Source of the DNA: Solirubrobacterales bacterium
GTDB taxonomy: Bacteria > Actinomycetota > Thermoleophilia > Solirubrobacterales > 70-9
Assembly: GCA_025450585.1 (NCBI GenBank)
Contig: JANWHD010000033.1
Span: forward strand, 20,134 to 84,133
DNA length: 64,000 nt
Reading direction: 5' to 3'
A program made the position numbers and the translations under genes. Shown one piece after another: positions 17,677 through 28,119 of the stretch. Under the pieces are notes generated by a model. The model saw nothing but the letters and a program-made list of their open reading frames with translations, ran no database searches and was not told where the DNA came from. How positions within the stretch are numbered: the first letter of the stretch is position 1; every line of letters starts with the position of its first letter.

Positions 17677-18363
17677 ATGGAGGAGCAGAAGGGGTTCGAC
17701 CGGCGCCTGATCACCCTCGGCGTCTTCGCGCTGATCGCCGTCGGCGTGGTCGCCGCGATCCTGATCGGGCGCAGCGGAGGCGAGGACTCCACCACGGCAA
17801 CGACCACGAGTGCGGACGGCTGTACGGAAGTCGAAGCACCGAAGCCGAAGACGGCCAGCTTCTCGAAGCCGAAGCAGGTGCTGACCGAGGGCGAGAAAGC
17901 AACGGCGGTCGTCGAGACCAGTTGCGGCACCTTCGAGATCGCGCTCGACACCCAGCGCGCACCGAAGACGGCGAACTCCTTCGCCTTCCTGGCCGAGGAA
18001 GGCTTCTACGACGACCTCACCTTCCATCGCATCGTTCCGGAATTCGTCATCCAGGGTGGGGATCCGGAAGGCACGAGTACCGGCGGGTCGGGATACACGA
18101 TCGTCGAGAAGCCGCCGCCGAACTTGGCCTATACGAAAGGTGTGGTGGCGATGGCGAAGAGCTCGGCCGAGCCGCCCGGCAGCTCCAGCAGCCAGTTCTA
18201 CGTGGTCACCGGCGTCGACGCCGGGCTGCCGCCCGAATACGCCCTGGTCGGCAAGGTGAGCGAAGGCATCGACGTGGTTGAGCGGATCGGCGAACTCGAA
18301 ACGGTGGGCGAAGCGCCGAAACAGACGGTCCTGATCGAAGCGGTCACGATCGAAGAGGGGTAG
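17677..18363 (+). CDS. membrane-anchored cyclophilin-type peptidyl-prolyl isomerase
   Basis: N-terminal [38 protein letters not shown]9-ATG. Confidence 0.95.
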   Translation: MEEQKGFDRRLITLGVFALIAVGVVAAILIGRSGGEDSTTATTTSADGCTEVEAPKPKTASFSKPKQVLTEGEKATAVVETSCGTFEIALDTQRAPKTANSFAFLAEEGFYDDLTFHRIVPEFVIQGGDPEGTSTGGSGYTIVEKPPPNLAYTKGVVAMAKSSAEPPGSSSSQFYVVTGVDAGLPPEYALVGKVSEGIDVVERIGELETVGEAPKQTVLIEAVTIEEG

Positions 18364-18382
18364 CTGCACTAATGTCGGTCCT

Positions 18383-18883
18383 ATGGCCAAGATCGACGTA
18401 GGAGACGCGGCACCCGACTTCGAGCTGCCGGGGACCGGCGGGCGGGTCTTCAGGCTCTCCGAGCACCGCGGGCGCAACGTCGTGCTTGCCTTCTACCCGG
18501 GCGACGCGACCACCGTCTGTACCAAGCAGTTCTGCTCTTACCGCGACAACTCCGAGCGCCTCGACGGGCTCGACGCCGAGGTCATCGGCATCTCGCCGCA
18601 GTCGGTCGACTCCCACGAGCGCTGGGTCGAGGAGCAGGAGCTCAACGTCCCGCTGCTGGCCGACGAGCAGCTCGAGGTGAGCAAGCTCTACGGCGTCACC
18701 GGCTGGCTGGGGCCACTGGCTCGCTTCACCGAGCTGAAGGACGCACCGGGCGGTCGCTACGTGATGCGGTCGATCTTCGTCGTCGACCGCGAGGGGATCG
18801 TCCGCCACCGGCACGTCTCGCGAACGGGAGCGACCTTTCAGTCAGTGGGCGACATCGAGCGCGCCCTCGCCACTCTGGGCTGA
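18383..18883 (+). CDS. peroxiredoxin (AhpC/TSA, BCP type)
   Basis: [27 protein letters not shown]7-ATG. Confidence 0.93.
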   Translation: MAKIDVGDAAPDFELPGTGGRVFRLSEHRGRNVVLAFYPGDATTVCTKQFCSYRDNSERLDGLDAEVIGISPQSVDSHERWVEEQELNVPLLADEQLEVSKLYGVTGWLGPLARFTELKDAPGGRYVMRSIFVVDREGIVRHRHVSRTGATFQSVGDIERALATLG

Positions 18884-19722
18884 TGCCCGCGGACAAGGCC
18901 GAGCCCCGTGCTTTCACGGTCGGCGATGGGCCCGCGATCCATGGCGAGGCGGCGGGGGAGGGGACGCCGGTCGTCCTCTGTCATGGACTGACGGCCACCC
19001 GTAGCTCGGTCGTCCACGGATCGCGGGCGCTGGAGCGTGCCGGGCACGCCGTGGTCACGTACGACGCACGCGGCCATGGCGAGTCCGACCCGGCGCGCGG
19101 GGGCGGGAGTTATGGATACCCGGAGCTGGTGGACGACCTGGAGGCGGTCGTCGAGTCCCAGGTGGGCGAGGGCCACTTTCTGCTCGGCGGCCACTCGATG
19201 GGCGCCCACACGGCAATCGCCTACGCGCTGCGCCACCCCGAGCGGCTGGCAGGCCTCATCGCGATCGGGCCGAGCTACCCGGGTTCGGCCGCCGGCAAAG
19301 AGTCGCTCGGCTACTGGGACGGCCTTGCCGGGGCACTCGAGCGCGAGGGCGTCGAGGGCTTCGTCACCTACATCGACCGGCACCAGCAGATCGACCTCCG
19401 CTGGCGCGACTCGGTCCTGCGCTTCACCCGTGAGCGGATGCTGCGCCACCGGCACCTGGATGCGATCGTCGAGGCGCTGCGCCAGGTCCCGCGCTCGAAG
19501 CCGTTCGAGGGCCTCGGGGACCTGGAGTCGATCGAGGTCCCGACGCTGGTCGTGGCGAGCCACGACGCGGCCGACCCCGGCCACCCATATGAGGTCGCGG
19601 TCGGTTACGCCGAGCGGATCCCGCGGGCCCGGCTGATCGGCGAGGAGCCCGGGGAGTCACCGCTTGCCTGGCAAGGCGGCAAGCTCTCGCGCGCGATCGC
19701 GGCCTTCGCCGCGGGTTCTTAG
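18883..19722 (+). CDS. alpha/beta hydrolase
   Basis: VVLCHGLTATRSS, GGHSMGAHTAIAYAL nucleophile elbow. Confidence 0.9.
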   Translation: MPADKAEPRAFTVGDGPAIHGEAAGEGTPVVLCHGLTATRSSVVHGSRALERAGHAVVTYDARGHGESDPARGGGSYGYPELVDDLEAVVESQVGEGHFLLGGHSMGAHTAIAYALRHPERLAGLIAIGPSYPGSAAGKESLGYWDGLAGALEREGVEGFVTYIDRHQQIDLRWRDSVLRFTRERMLRHRHLDAIVEALRQVPRSKPFEGLGDLESIEVPTLVVASHDAADPGHPYEVAVGYAERIPRARLIGEEPGESPLAWQGGKLSRAIAAFAAGS

Positions 19723-19756
19723 GTTTTCCCAAGAAGCTTCCAATAGCGTTGCGGCG

Positions 19757-20188
19757 ATGAAGGCGCCGGCGGAGGGGACGTTGCGAGGGGTTGGGACCTT
19801 CCTCGCGACCTTCGGCATCGGCGTCGCCACCTACATCGCGATCGCCGAGTCGGGAGGCGGCTCGCCGGTCTGCGTCGCCGGTGGGCACGGGTGCCAGACG
19901 GTCGCCGAAAGCTCCTACTCGCACCTGCTCGGAGTCAACATCGCCATCTTCGGGATTTTCGGCTACGTGCTGCTGCTCGCCGCCGCGCTGCTGCGCGGCG
20001 ACCTCGCCCGCATGACCGGGTTCGCGATCGCCCTCGTCGGCTTCGGCTACAGCCTCTACCTGACCTACCTCGAGGTCTTCACGATCGAGGCGATCTGCCA
20101 GTGGTGCGTGGCCAGCGCGGTTTTGATGACCCTGCTGTTTGCTACGAATTCACTCCGAATGCTTGCCTACGTGGGGACTGAGCCGTGA
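19757..20188 (+). CDS. vitamin K epoxide reductase (VKOR)-family thiol oxidoreductase
   Basis: Four-TM protein with loop Cys (CVAGGHGC) and CQWC motif; TAGCGT-N7-ATG; overlaps the DsbA-like gene by 4 nt. Confidence 0.9.
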   Translation: MKAPAEGTLRGVGTFLATFGIGVATYIAIAESGGGSPVCVAGGHGCQTVAESSYSHLLGVNIAIFGIFGYVLLLAAALLRGDLARMTGFAIALVGFGYSLYLTYLEVFTIEAICQWCVASAVLMTLLFATNSLRMLAYVGTEP

Positions 20189-20916
20189 ACGAGCGCCAGG
20201 GTGGCGCGGACGAGCGCCGCCAGAACTTGATCAAACTCGCCAGCGCCGTCGCTTTCATCGCCGTGGCCGTCGTCGTCGTGCTGATCGTCGTCAGCCAGAA
20301 CCAGGGCAGCGACAGCGGTGGCGACAGCAGCGACCTCGACGGCATCGCCGAGGTCAAGCAGGAACTGGCGGGGATCCCACAAAACGGCATGGTCCTTGGC
20401 GAACCCGGCGCCAAGGTGACGGTGCTCGAGTTCGCCGACCTCCAGTGCCCGGTCTGCAAGGGCTATTCCGAAGAAGTCCTCCCGCAGATCGTCGAAAACC
20501 AGGTCCGCAGCGGTGAAGCGAAACTGAGCTTCCGCAACTTCGTGATCATCGACGAACAGTCGATCCCCGCCGGCGCTGCGGCGATCGCAGCCGGCAAGCA
20601 GGGTCGCGGCTGGAACTTCGTCGAGCTCTTCTACCGCAACCAGGGCGCCGAGCGCTCGGGCTACGTCACCGACGAGTTCCTCACGGCGATAGCCGAAGGT
20701 GCAGGGGTTCCGGACATCGACAAGTGGAACCGCGACCGGGAAAGCAAAGCCATCCTCGGCGAAGTCGCGGCATCGACCAGGGAAGCTCAGGAACTCGGCT
20801 TCAACGGAACGCCGTCCTTCGCGATGGAAGGCCCCGGTGCCGAGGGGACCGAAGCGCTGGGAACCCCGGAATCGGCCGGGGCCCTCGAATCGGCGATCTC
20901 CTCTGCGGCCGGCTAA
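20185..20916 (+). CDS. DsbA-family thioredoxin-like protein
   Basis: TM anchor; FADLQCPVCKGYSEEVLP; GFNGTPSF cis-Pro motif. Confidence 0.93.
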   Translation: MNERQGGADERRQNLIKLASAVAFIAVAVVVVLIVVSQNQGSDSGGDSSDLDGIAEVKQELAGIPQNGMVLGEPGAKVTVLEFADLQCPVCKGYSEEVLPQIVENQVRSGEAKLSFRNFVIIDEQSIPAGAAAIAAGKQGRGWNFVELFYRNQGAERSGYVTDEFLTAIAEGAGVPDIDKWNRDRESKAILGEVAASTREAQELGFNGTPSFAMEGPGAEGTEALGTPESAGALESAISSAAG

Positions 20917-20992
20917 GCCCAAGTAGACATAACCACCATTATCGTGCGTTAAGTCTGAGGAACTGTCCCGGCCTGCGCATACCCTCCCGGCC

Positions 20993-21433
20993 GTGCCACG
21001 AGTCGACGAGATCGAGAGGGGCCTGCTGGAAGGACTCGGCATCCTTGCGGCAGTCTCCATCTCGGTCTTCAGCTTTCTGTACGCCCTTGGGGTTCCGAAT
21101 CCGTCCGCGGACCTTCTGGAAGGCATCGCTACGCTCGGCACCGGGCTGCTGCTCGCCTACGTCGTCGAGATCTCCTGGTTCGCCGGCCGCATGCGCAGTG
21201 AGTCGGACTACGAAAAGCGACTGGGAACGTTTCTTGGCCTTGGAACTGCCGGACTCGCCGGCATCGTCGTGGCACTCCTGTTGGCGTCCCATCGTGCCGC
21301 GGGGCACTCGAACCTACTCGACAGCATCGGTCTCGCATGGGTCATCGCGTCTGTCACGACGCTCGGTGGCATGGTGATCATGCAGCCGCTACTCGTCCAC
21401 GAATGGTCCGGCAATCAGCCCGGCTCGGACTAG
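20993..21433 (+). CDS. hypothetical membrane protein
   Basis: About four hydrophobic segments; TACCCT-N7-GTG. Confidence 0.65.
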   Translation: MPRVDEIERGLLEGLGILAAVSISVFSFLYALGVPNPSADLLEGIATLGTGLLLAYVVEISWFAGRMRSESDYEKRLGTFLGLGTAGLAGIVVALLLASHRAAGHSNLLDSIGLAWVIASVTTLGGMVIMQPLLVHEWSGNQPGSD

Positions 21434-21473
21434 CTGAGTTTCTGCTGACCGCACCTCAGGTGCGACCTAATGC

Positions 21474-22118
21474 CTAGAGACGTTCAGAAACAGCGCTGCC
21501 GTGCACGAGCGGCCTCACCAGGGGCGGTGACTTCGGCAGCTCGCCTTTCTCGACCTTCTCCATTTCAAACGGCGAGGCTTCGATGCTGGCGACGGTGTCG
21601 CGATTGCAATGGCAGCCGTCGCCGAGGAAGCGCCATGGACCCTCGAGACGGTCCTGCCAGCGGGCCAGGCTCGGGTCCTCTGAGCGCACGTGCTCGACGA
21701 AGAGCAGCTTGCCGCCGGGCTTCAGCACCCGGGCTGCATCGCTCAGGGCGGCTCGGGGGTCGGGCACCGTGCAGAGAACCAGGGTGAAGACGGCCGTGTC
21801 GAAGCTGTCGTCGTCGAAGGGGAGGCTGCCGGCGCCCGCCTGCACGACGGAGACTTCCCTCCCCCACCCCGGCACCTTCGGTCGGAGCCTGTTGAGCATG
21901 TGCTCGTCGGGCTCGGCCAGTACCAGCTCGGTGACGGCCTCGGGGTATAGCTCGACGTTGATGCCGGTGCCGGCACCGATGTCGATCGTGCGTCCGCGCG
22001 CCCCAGCGAGCGTCTCTCGCCGGATCTCGCGCATGCCGGCCTCCTCGGTCGACTTCATCAAGCCGTCGTAGGCGGCCGAGAAGAACCTCCCCCAAGTCGC
22101 GTCGTAGATCCGGCCCAT
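21474..22118 (-). CDS. class I SAM-dependent methyltransferase
   Basis: TIDIGAGTGINVELYP, LPFDDDSFDTAVFTLVLCTVPDP, RVLKPGGKLLFVEHV. Confidence 0.9.
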   Translation of the reverse strand: MGRIYDATWGRFFSAAYDGLMKSTEEAGMREIRRETLAGARGRTIDIGAGTGINVELYPEAVTELVLAEPDEHMLNRLRPKVPGWGREVSVVQAGAGSLPFDDDSFDTAVFTLVLCTVPDPRAALSDAARVLKPGGKLLFVEHVRSEDPSLARWQDRLEGPWRFLGDGCHCNRDTVASIEASPFEMEKVEKGELPKSPPLVRPLVHGSAVSERL

Positions 22119-22133
22119 CGGGCTTGCGCCCGC

Positions 22134-23033
22134 CTAAGCGGCTTCGCGCTCTGTGCTGGCCGGCTCGGCCTCTTCGGCCTTGGACTCCAGGCCGGGCTCG
22201 CTGTGGGTTACCCGCTCCTCGTACGCGTGGCGAGCGCCGTGGTCGACTTCGGTCATTAGCTTGTCGATCTTCATCAGCCGCCCGATCGCCTCGCGCAGGC
22301 CGCGCGGGAGCAGCCCGACGAACTTGAACAGGGCGCCGTTGGCCCTTGGCACCCAGACGTCGAAGCGCGGGATCTCGAGTGCGTCGACGATCTCGTTGGC
22401 GACGTCCTCGGCCTCGACGGGTTTGACGAAGCGCTGACCGACGCCCGCGGTGAGTTCGGTGTTGACGACGGTCGGCATCACGCAGCTGACCTCGACCCCG
22501 CTGCCGCGCAGTTCCTGGCGCACGGCCTCGCTGAGGCCGACGACGGCGTGCTTGGTCGCCGAGTAGGTGGCGATGCCGGGAACGCCGCCCTTACCGGCCT
22601 GAGAGGCGATGTTGACGATGTGCCCGCCGGCCCGCGGACGCAGCCGTTCGATCGCCAGCTGGGTGCCGACGATGACGCCGTAGACGTTGATGTCGAGCTG
22701 GCGGCGGACCGAGTCGTCGGCCTCTTCCACGAGCGGCGTCACAGGCATGATCCCGGCGTTGTTGACGATCACGTCGACGGGGCCGAGCTCGCGTTCGGCG
22801 GCGTCGAGGAAGGCCGTGAAGGAACCGCGGTCGGTGACGTCGAGTGCCAGCGCGACCGTTCCCCCGCCCAGGCCCGCGGCCGTCTGTTCGGCCAGCGCCA
22901 GGTCGAGGTCGCCGATCGCGACCCGGCAGCCCTTGCGAACCAGTGCCGTCGCCGTCGCCTTGCCGATCCCCCGGGCGCCCCCGGTGATCGCCACGACCTT
23001 GCCGCTGAGTGAGCGTCGCTCCTTCTTCGCCAT
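22134..23033 (-). CDS. short-chain dehydrogenase/reductase
   Basis: VAITGGARGIGKATA, NNAGIM, YSATKHAVVGLSEAVRQEL. Confidence 0.93.
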   Translation of the reverse strand: MAKKERRSLSGKVVAITGGARGIGKATATALVRKGCRVAIGDLDLALAEQTAAGLGGGTVALALDVTDRGSFTAFLDAAERELGPVDVIVNNAGIMPVTPLVEEADDSVRRQLDINVYGVIVGTQLAIERLRPRAGGHIVNIASQAGKGGVPGIATYSATKHAVVGLSEAVRQELRGSGVEVSCVMPTVVNTELTAGVGQRFVKPVEAEDVANEIVDALEIPRFDVWVPRANGALFKFVGLLPRGLREAIGRLMKIDKLMTEVDHGARHAYEERVTHSEPGLESKAEEAEPASTEREAA

Positions 23034-23058
23034 CGGGTGCCTCCTTCTCCGGCGGGCT

Positions 23059-24252
23059 TTAGGCCGCCGGCTTGTAGACGGTGACCACGGCGGCGCCGCC
23101 GAGGCCGATGTTGTGCTGCAGCGCGGTCTTCACGCCCTCCACCTGGCGCTTGTCGGCCTGGCCGCGCAGCTGCCAGGTCAGCTCCGAGCACTGAGCCAGC
23201 CCGGTCGCGCCGAGCGGGTGGCCCTTGGAGATCAGTCCCCCCGAAGGGTTGACGACGACCTTGCCGCCATAGGTGGTCGCTTCCTCGTCGACCAGCTTGT
23301 GGCCCTCGCCCTCGGCGGCGAAGCCGAGCGCTTCGTAAGTGATGAGCTCGTTGGCGCTGAAGCAGTCGTGCAGCTCGCAGACGTCGACTTCCTCCGCCGC
23401 GACTCCCGCCTCGGCGTAGGCCTCGTCCGCGGCCTGCTTCGACATGTCGGCGCCGACGATCTTCATGCAGTCGGCGTCCTCGTCGAAAGTGGAGCTGAGG
23501 TCGGTGACCATCGACTGGCCGGCGATCTCGATCGCCTGGTCCCAGAGGCCGTGCTCCTCGACGTAGCGCTCCGAGGCCACGATCGCGCAGGCCGAGCCGT
23601 CGGAGGTCGGCGAGCACTGCAGCTTGGTCAGCGGGTCATGGATCATCTTCGCCGCCTTGATGTCCTCGATCGTGTACTCGTCCTGAAACTGGGCGTAGGG
23701 GTTGTTGACCGAGTGCTTGTGGTTCTTCCAGCCGATCCAGGCGTAGTGGTCGGGGTTGGAGCCGTACTTCTCCATGTGGTCGCGACCGGCGTTGCCGAAC
23801 ATCTGCGGGGCAGGCGGGGACTGCTCCGGGTCGCGGATCTCGAACATCCGCATCGCGTGCTTGTCGAGCGCGTTGGTGCGGTCGGTGTACTTGACGCCGA
23901 GGCTGCCCGGCTCCATCTTCTCGAAGCCGACCGCGAGGGCGCAGTCGACGAGGCCGCCCTTGACCGCCTGGCGGGCGAGGAAGAGCGCCGAGGAGCCGGT
24001 CGAGCAGTTGTTGTTGACGTTGACGACCGGGATCCCGGTGAGGCCCAGCTGGTAGAGCGCCCGCTGCCCGTAGGTCGAGTCGCCGTAGCAGTAGCCCGCG
24101 TAGGCCTGCTCGACGTCGTCGTAGGAGATGCCGGCGTCGGCGAGCGCCTTCTCCCCCGCCTCCTTGGCCCAGTCCGGGTAGTCGCCCTCCTTGCTGCCGG
24201 GCTTCTCGAACTTGGTCATCCCGACCCCGATCACGAACGTGCGGTTGCTCAA
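23059..24252 (-). CDS. thiolase / SCP-x-type acetyl-CoA acetyltransferase (lipid-transfer family)
   Basis: [58 protein letters not shown]. Confidence 0.92.
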   Translation of the reverse strand: MSNRTFVIGVGMTKFEKPGSKEGDYPDWAKEAGEKALADAGISYDDVEQAYAGYCYGDSTYGQRALYQLGLTGIPVVNVNNNCSTGSSALFLARQAVKGGLVDCALAVGFEKMEPGSLGVKYTDRTNALDKHAMRMFEIRDPEQSPPAPQMFGNAGRDHMEKYGSNPDHYAWIGWKNHKHSVNNPYAQFQDEYTIEDIKAAKMIHDPLTKLQCSPTSDGSACAIVASERYVEEHGLWDQAIEIAGQSMVTDLSSTFDEDADCMKIVGADMSKQAADEAYAEAGVAAEEVDVCELHDCFSANELITYEALGFAAEGEGHKLVDEEATTYGGKVVVNPSGGLISKGHPLGATGLAQCSELTWQLRGQADKRQVEGVKTALQHNIGLGGAAVVTVYKPAA

Positions 24253-25349
24253 AGTCTGCTCCTGTGTCGTCGCCGCGCCCCGCGGGCGAGTTTGGCTGCC
24301 TGGCCAGTAAATCTACCGGCTTCGCCTTCCCCTGCCATTTTCGGGTTCGGCCAGAGCAGGAACGCGGTGCCGGCGATGACGATCCCGATCGCCGTCGCAA
24401 GCCCCCGCTCGCCGGCGGCGCGCAGGGCCGGCTCGCCGATCGAGTCGGCCAGCAGTACCGCGTAGACGGTGATCGCCGCGGTGAAGAGCGCGTACTGGAC
24501 GGTGAGCAGGCCGTAGGCGAGGGCGGTCGCGATCGTCAGCGCCGCCGCGACCGCCAGCGCGTCGCCGTGCAGCCACTCGGCGAGAGCGGTGGCGACGACG
24601 AGCCCGGCGACGGTGCCGATCGCCCGCAGGGCGAGGCGCTGGAAGGTCTGGTCCTCCTCGGGACGCAGGACGAAGAGGATCGTCAGCGGGATCCAGAAGC
24701 CGTGCTCGCTCATCCCCAGCAGCCAGTAGGCGGCTACGCCCGTGGCGAGGGCCGCGCCGAAGCGCAGCGCGTGCCGGAAGCTGGCCGAGTCGAGGGTGAG
24801 GTTGGTCGCGAAGGCCCGGGCCGCGGCACTTCTGCTCCAAGCGTTCGGCGGGCGATCCGCCTCTCGGTCCCAGACCGCCCAGACGCAGAGGGCGAATGCC
24901 GCCTGCAGCAGGCCACCCGCCGTTCCGAGCAGCAATGCCGGGAGCGCGTCGGCGGCATCGAGCGGCAGTCCCTGGGCGATCAGCAGCGAGAGCGCGACCG
25001 AGAGGCCGGCGATCGCGAAGCGGAGCGAGACGGAGAAGCAGTAGCCCGCCGCGGCGCCGACCACGGCCATCGTCGCCACGGCAAGCACGGCGCTGGAGCC
25101 GGTGAGGACGCCGAGTGCGGCGGCGATTCCGACCAGCGGCGCGACGATGGCCTGCCAGGCGGCTCTGGCCCTGGCGGGCGCGTCGAGGCCGGGGAAACCG
25201 GCGAGCAGCGCCCCGGTCGCGATCGCGCCCTTGGAGGGGCTGTCGAGGCCGAGCTCGAGCAGCATCGCGATCCCGACCGGGACGGCGAGGAGGGCGCCGC
25301 GCCGGAGCGCGGGTCCCGGCTTGCCCGGCCCGATCGCGAAGAGGGACAC
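24249..25349 (-). CDS. FUSC-family/aromatic acid exporter-like integral membrane protein (start uncertain; ORF open to 25385)
   Basis: Two blocks of multi-TM segments; [34 protein letters not shown] typical of FUSC family. Confidence 0.82.
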   Translation of the reverse strand: MSLFAIGPGKPGPALRRGALLAVPVGIAMLLELGLDSPSKGAIATGALLAGFPGLDAPARARAAWQAIVAPLVGIAAALGVLTGSSAVLAVATMAVVGAAAGYCFSVSLRFAIAGLSVALSLLIAQGLPLDAADALPALLLGTAGGLLQAAFALCVWAVWDREADRPPNAWSRSAAARAFATNLTLDSASFRHALRFGAALATGVAAYWLLGMSEHGFWIPLTILFVLRPEEDQTFQRLALRAIGTVAGLVVATALAEWLHGDALAVAAALTIATALAYGLLTVQYALFTAAITVYAVLLADSIGEPALRAAGERGLATAIGIVIAGTAFLLWPNPKMAGEGEAGRFTGQAAKLARGARRRHRSRL

Positions 25350-25369
25350 CCCCGGTAGCCTGAAGGGTC

Positions 25370-26131
25370 GTGATTCTCGCTGCACTGAGCACCGATCCCG
25401 CCGCCGGCGTGGGGATCTTCGCCGCCCTGGCGGCGGGCGTCGTCTCCTTCCTCTCCCCCTGTGTGCTGCCGCTCGTCCCCGGCTACCTCTCGGCCGTCAG
25501 CGGTGTCTCCGCGGCCGAGCTCGACAGCGCCGGCTGGCGCCGCATCCTCGGGCCGAGCCTACTCTTCGTCGCCAGCTTCTCGACCATCTTCATCCTCCTC
25601 GGCCTGACCGCGACGGGTCTCGGCTCGGCCCTGAAGGAGCACGAGGAGCTATTGACGAAGATCTCTGGCGGGCTGATCGTGCTAATGGGCGTCCTCTTCG
25701 TCGCCTCCCTCTTCGTCGCCAGGCTCAACAAGGAGTGGCACGTCGACGCCCTGCTCGAACGGGCGGGCAAGGGCGGTCCCCTGATCGCCGGCGCCGCCTT
25801 CGCGATCGCCTGGACTCCCTGTATCGGGCCCACCCTCGGCGCGATCCTCGCCGCCGCTTCGGTATCCGGGTCGGCCGCCCACGGCGCCTTCCTGCTCGCC
25901 GTCTACTCCGCCGGCCTGGCAATTCCCTTCCTGCTCACCGCGATCGCCTTCTCCCGGGCAACCACGGCCTTCGCCGTCGTCAAGCGCCACTACCAGTTGA
26001 TCGTCGCCACCGGGGGCGTGATCCTGATCGCCATGGGCTTCCTGATCTGGACCGGCCAGCTCACTCAGCTGAACGCCGAAGCCTCGAGCTGGTTCGAAGG
26101 CTCGGGGCTCGACTTCTTGAACGGCATCTAA
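25370..26131 (+). CDS. ccdA: cytochrome c biogenesis protein CcdA / DsbD-like
   Basis: SFLSPCVLPLVPGYLS and AIAWTPCIGPTLGAIL; TAGCCT-N8-GTG. Confidence 0.94.
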   Translation: MILAALSTDPAAGVGIFAALAAGVVSFLSPCVLPLVPGYLSAVSGVSAAELDSAGWRRILGPSLLFVASFSTIFILLGLTATGLGSALKEHEELLTKISGGLIVLMGVLFVASLFVARLNKEWHVDALLERAGKGGPLIAGAAFAIAWTPCIGPTLGAILAAASVSGSAAHGAFLLAVYSAGLAIPFLLTAIAFSRATTAFAVVKRHYQLIVATGGVILIAMGFLIWTGQLTQLNAEASSWFEGSGLDFLNGI

Positions 26132-26186
26132 CCGCGACGAAGCGCCGATTTCCCATGCTGAAGATGGAAGATCTGCGGTTTGTAGG

Positions 26187-26465
26187 TCAGTTGCTGCTCG
26201 GCGCCACGGTCTCAAGCTCCTGGCCGACGGCCTCGACCTCCTCGAGGCCTTCGCCGTCGAGGTCACGCGAGCAGACGATCCGGAAGCGACCCGTGCCGAT
26301 CTCGGCATCGGGCACGACAGGCAGCCCCCGGATGTGGTCCCAGCCCAGCCGCTCGACCTCGAACGGGTTCATCCGCACCTCCGCCGCCGGAAACGGGCAG
26401 TTGGAGTTGTGCTGGTCGATCGCCTTGGAGATCGCCTCCAGGTTCTTCGCCTCGGGAGAAGCCAT
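26187..26465 (-). CDS. hypothetical protein
   Basis: 92-aa ORF with TAGTAT-N7-ATG start context. Confidence 0.6.
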   Translation of the reverse strand: MASPEAKNLEAISKAIDQHNSNCPFPAAEVRMNPFEVERLGWDHIRGLPVVPDAEIGTGRFRIVCSRDLDGEGLEEVEAVGQELETVAPSSN

Positions 26466-26494
26466 TGAGTCAATACTAGAAGCGCGGAGCAGGG

Positions 26495-26908
26495 CTACAG
26501 AGTGCCGCCGGCATCGTAGGCCTCTCCGGGCGTGGCGCCGAGAGCAAGGAGGCGGAGGCCGTCGGGGCCGGCGGTGACCTTGCGCTTGACGGCTGGGCCG
26601 ACTCGAACGATGTGGTCTTGGTCAAGTGGGTATCGCTCGCCGTCGGCTTCGAGGGTGCCTGAGCCACGGAGGGCCACGTAGACCTCCTCCTGGCCGAGCT
26701 GCTGTGGGCGCTTGGCGAACATCTGGCCGCCGATGCCGTCCTCGGAATGATCGTGCTCGGGGTATTCGTCGGCGCCGGGGGCCATCTCCTCGATCGAGAT
26801 GCCGAAGGAGCTGACCCCGAGGGCGGCGGCGGCACGGCGAAGGCTGACCCTGTCGAAGCCCTGGAGGGCCTCGATCTCGTCGATCCTGGCGTGCGTTACG
26901 TCCGCGAT
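26495..26908 (-). CDS. cupin-domain protein, probable non-canonical ATC start
   Basis: HDHSEDGIGGQ...EEVYVALRGSGTLEADGERY cupin; coding-like frame extends upstream of Met 26785 with no ATG/GTG/TTG; TAGATT-N6-ATC. Confidence 0.7.
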   Translation of the reverse strand: MADVTHARIDEIEALQGFDRVSLRRAAAALGVSSFGISIEEMAPGADEYPEHDHSEDGIGGQMFAKRPQQLGQEEVYVALRGSGTLEADGERYPLDQDHIVRVGPAVKRKVTAGPDGLRLLALGATPGEAYDAGGTL

Positions 26909-26970
26909 GCGTCGAATCTACCCGCGCTCAGCGCGTTCAACCCGTCTTCGCTCCCTCCTACCATCGGTTG

Positions 26971-28065
26971 GTGGCTTTTCAGCGAACCGTCGCCCATCTC
27001 GACATGGACGCCTTCTACGCCTCGGTTGAGCTGCGGCGGCGGCCTGAGCTGAAGGGACAGCCGGTCGTCGTCTGCGGGTCGGGGCCGCGGGCGGTTGTGA
27101 CCACGGCCAGCTATGAGGCGCGGAAGCTGGCGGGGATCCACTCGGCCATGCCCGCCGCGGTGGCGCGGCGGCGGCTGCCCGATGCCGTCTACCTGCAGCC
27201 TGACTTCTCCGCTTACCGGGAGGCCTCGGGGCAGGTGATGGCGATCCTGCGGCGCAACGCGGAGACGGTCGAGGTCGTCGGGCTCGACGAGGCCTACGTC
27301 GACCTGACCGGGATCTTCTCCCCCAAGGCGACCATGCGGCGGATCGCGACCGAGATCCGCGAGGAGACCGGGCTGACCTGCTCGATCGGGATCTCCGAGA
27401 GCAGGATGCTGGCCAAGATCACCAGTGAGCTGGGCAAGCCCGCCGGCCTGGTCGTGCTCTCGCGGGAGGAAGCACTGGAGCGATTCTCCGCCGAGTCCCC
27501 GGGGCTGATCCCGGGCGTCGGGCCGAAGTCGGTCGCCAAGCTCGAGGCGATGGGCATCCGCACGCTCGCCGACCTGCGCGCGCAGGAGCCGTCGCTGCTG
27601 GAGCGCTCCTTCGGTCCCCGGCAAGGCCGCTGGCTGCACAGCCGCGCCAACCTGGAAGACGACACGCCGATCGTCGTCGTCCACGAGACCAAATCGCAGT
27701 CCGCGGAGACCACCTTCGACGTCGACGTGCGCGACCGGGCCGAGCTGGAGAGCCATCTCGTGCAGCTCGCCGAGGAGCTCTGCCGCCGCCTGCGCTCGCG
27801 CGAGCTGGAGGGCCGCACGATCGGGATCAAGGTCCGCCTCGACGACTGGACCAACGTGACCCGCTCGCACACGGTCGAGGGGGCGACCAACGACCCCGCC
27901 GTGGTCGTGCCGGTGGCTCTCGACCTGCTGCGCGCCTATGACCCACAGCGGCCGGTGCGGCTGCTCGGTGTCCGGCTCGCGGGCTTCGACGGCGGCGCCG
28001 AGGCGGCGGATGACGAGTCCGATGTCCCGCCGGGGGGCCAGCTGCAGCTCGGCCAGGCGGCCTGA
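26971..28065 (+). CDS. dinB: DNA polymerase IV
   Basis: HLDMDAFYASVELRRRPEL, GLDEAYVDLTG, SIGISESRMLAKITSELGKP; C-terminal QLQLGQAA clamp-binding-like tail; TACCAT-N6-GTG. Confidence 0.95.
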   Translation: MAFQRTVAHLDMDAFYASVELRRRPELKGQPVVVCGSGPRAVVTTASYEARKLAGIHSAMPAAVARRRLPDAVYLQPDFSAYREASGQVMAILRRNAETVEVVGLDEAYVDLTGIFSPKATMRRIATEIREETGLTCSIGISESRMLAKITSELGKPAGLVVLSREEALERFSAESPGLIPGVGPKSVAKLEAMGIRTLADLRAQEPSLLERSFGPRQGRWLHSRANLEDDTPIVVVHETKSQSAETTFDVDVRDRAELESHLVQLAEELCRRLRSRELEGRTIGIKVRLDDWTNVTRSHTVEGATNDPAVVVPVALDLLRAYDPQRPVRLLGVRLAGFDGGAEAADDESDVPPGGQLQLGQAA

Positions 28066-28119
28066 GGCCGTTCACCACCGCTTCGCAGGATCGCAGCGGT
28101 CCTATGCGAAGATTGCCCC

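Noticed and set aside
22687-24465. 592-aa plus-strand ORF
   Set aside because: Antisense to SDR and thiolase genes with strong motifs; typical GC-rich shadow ORF.
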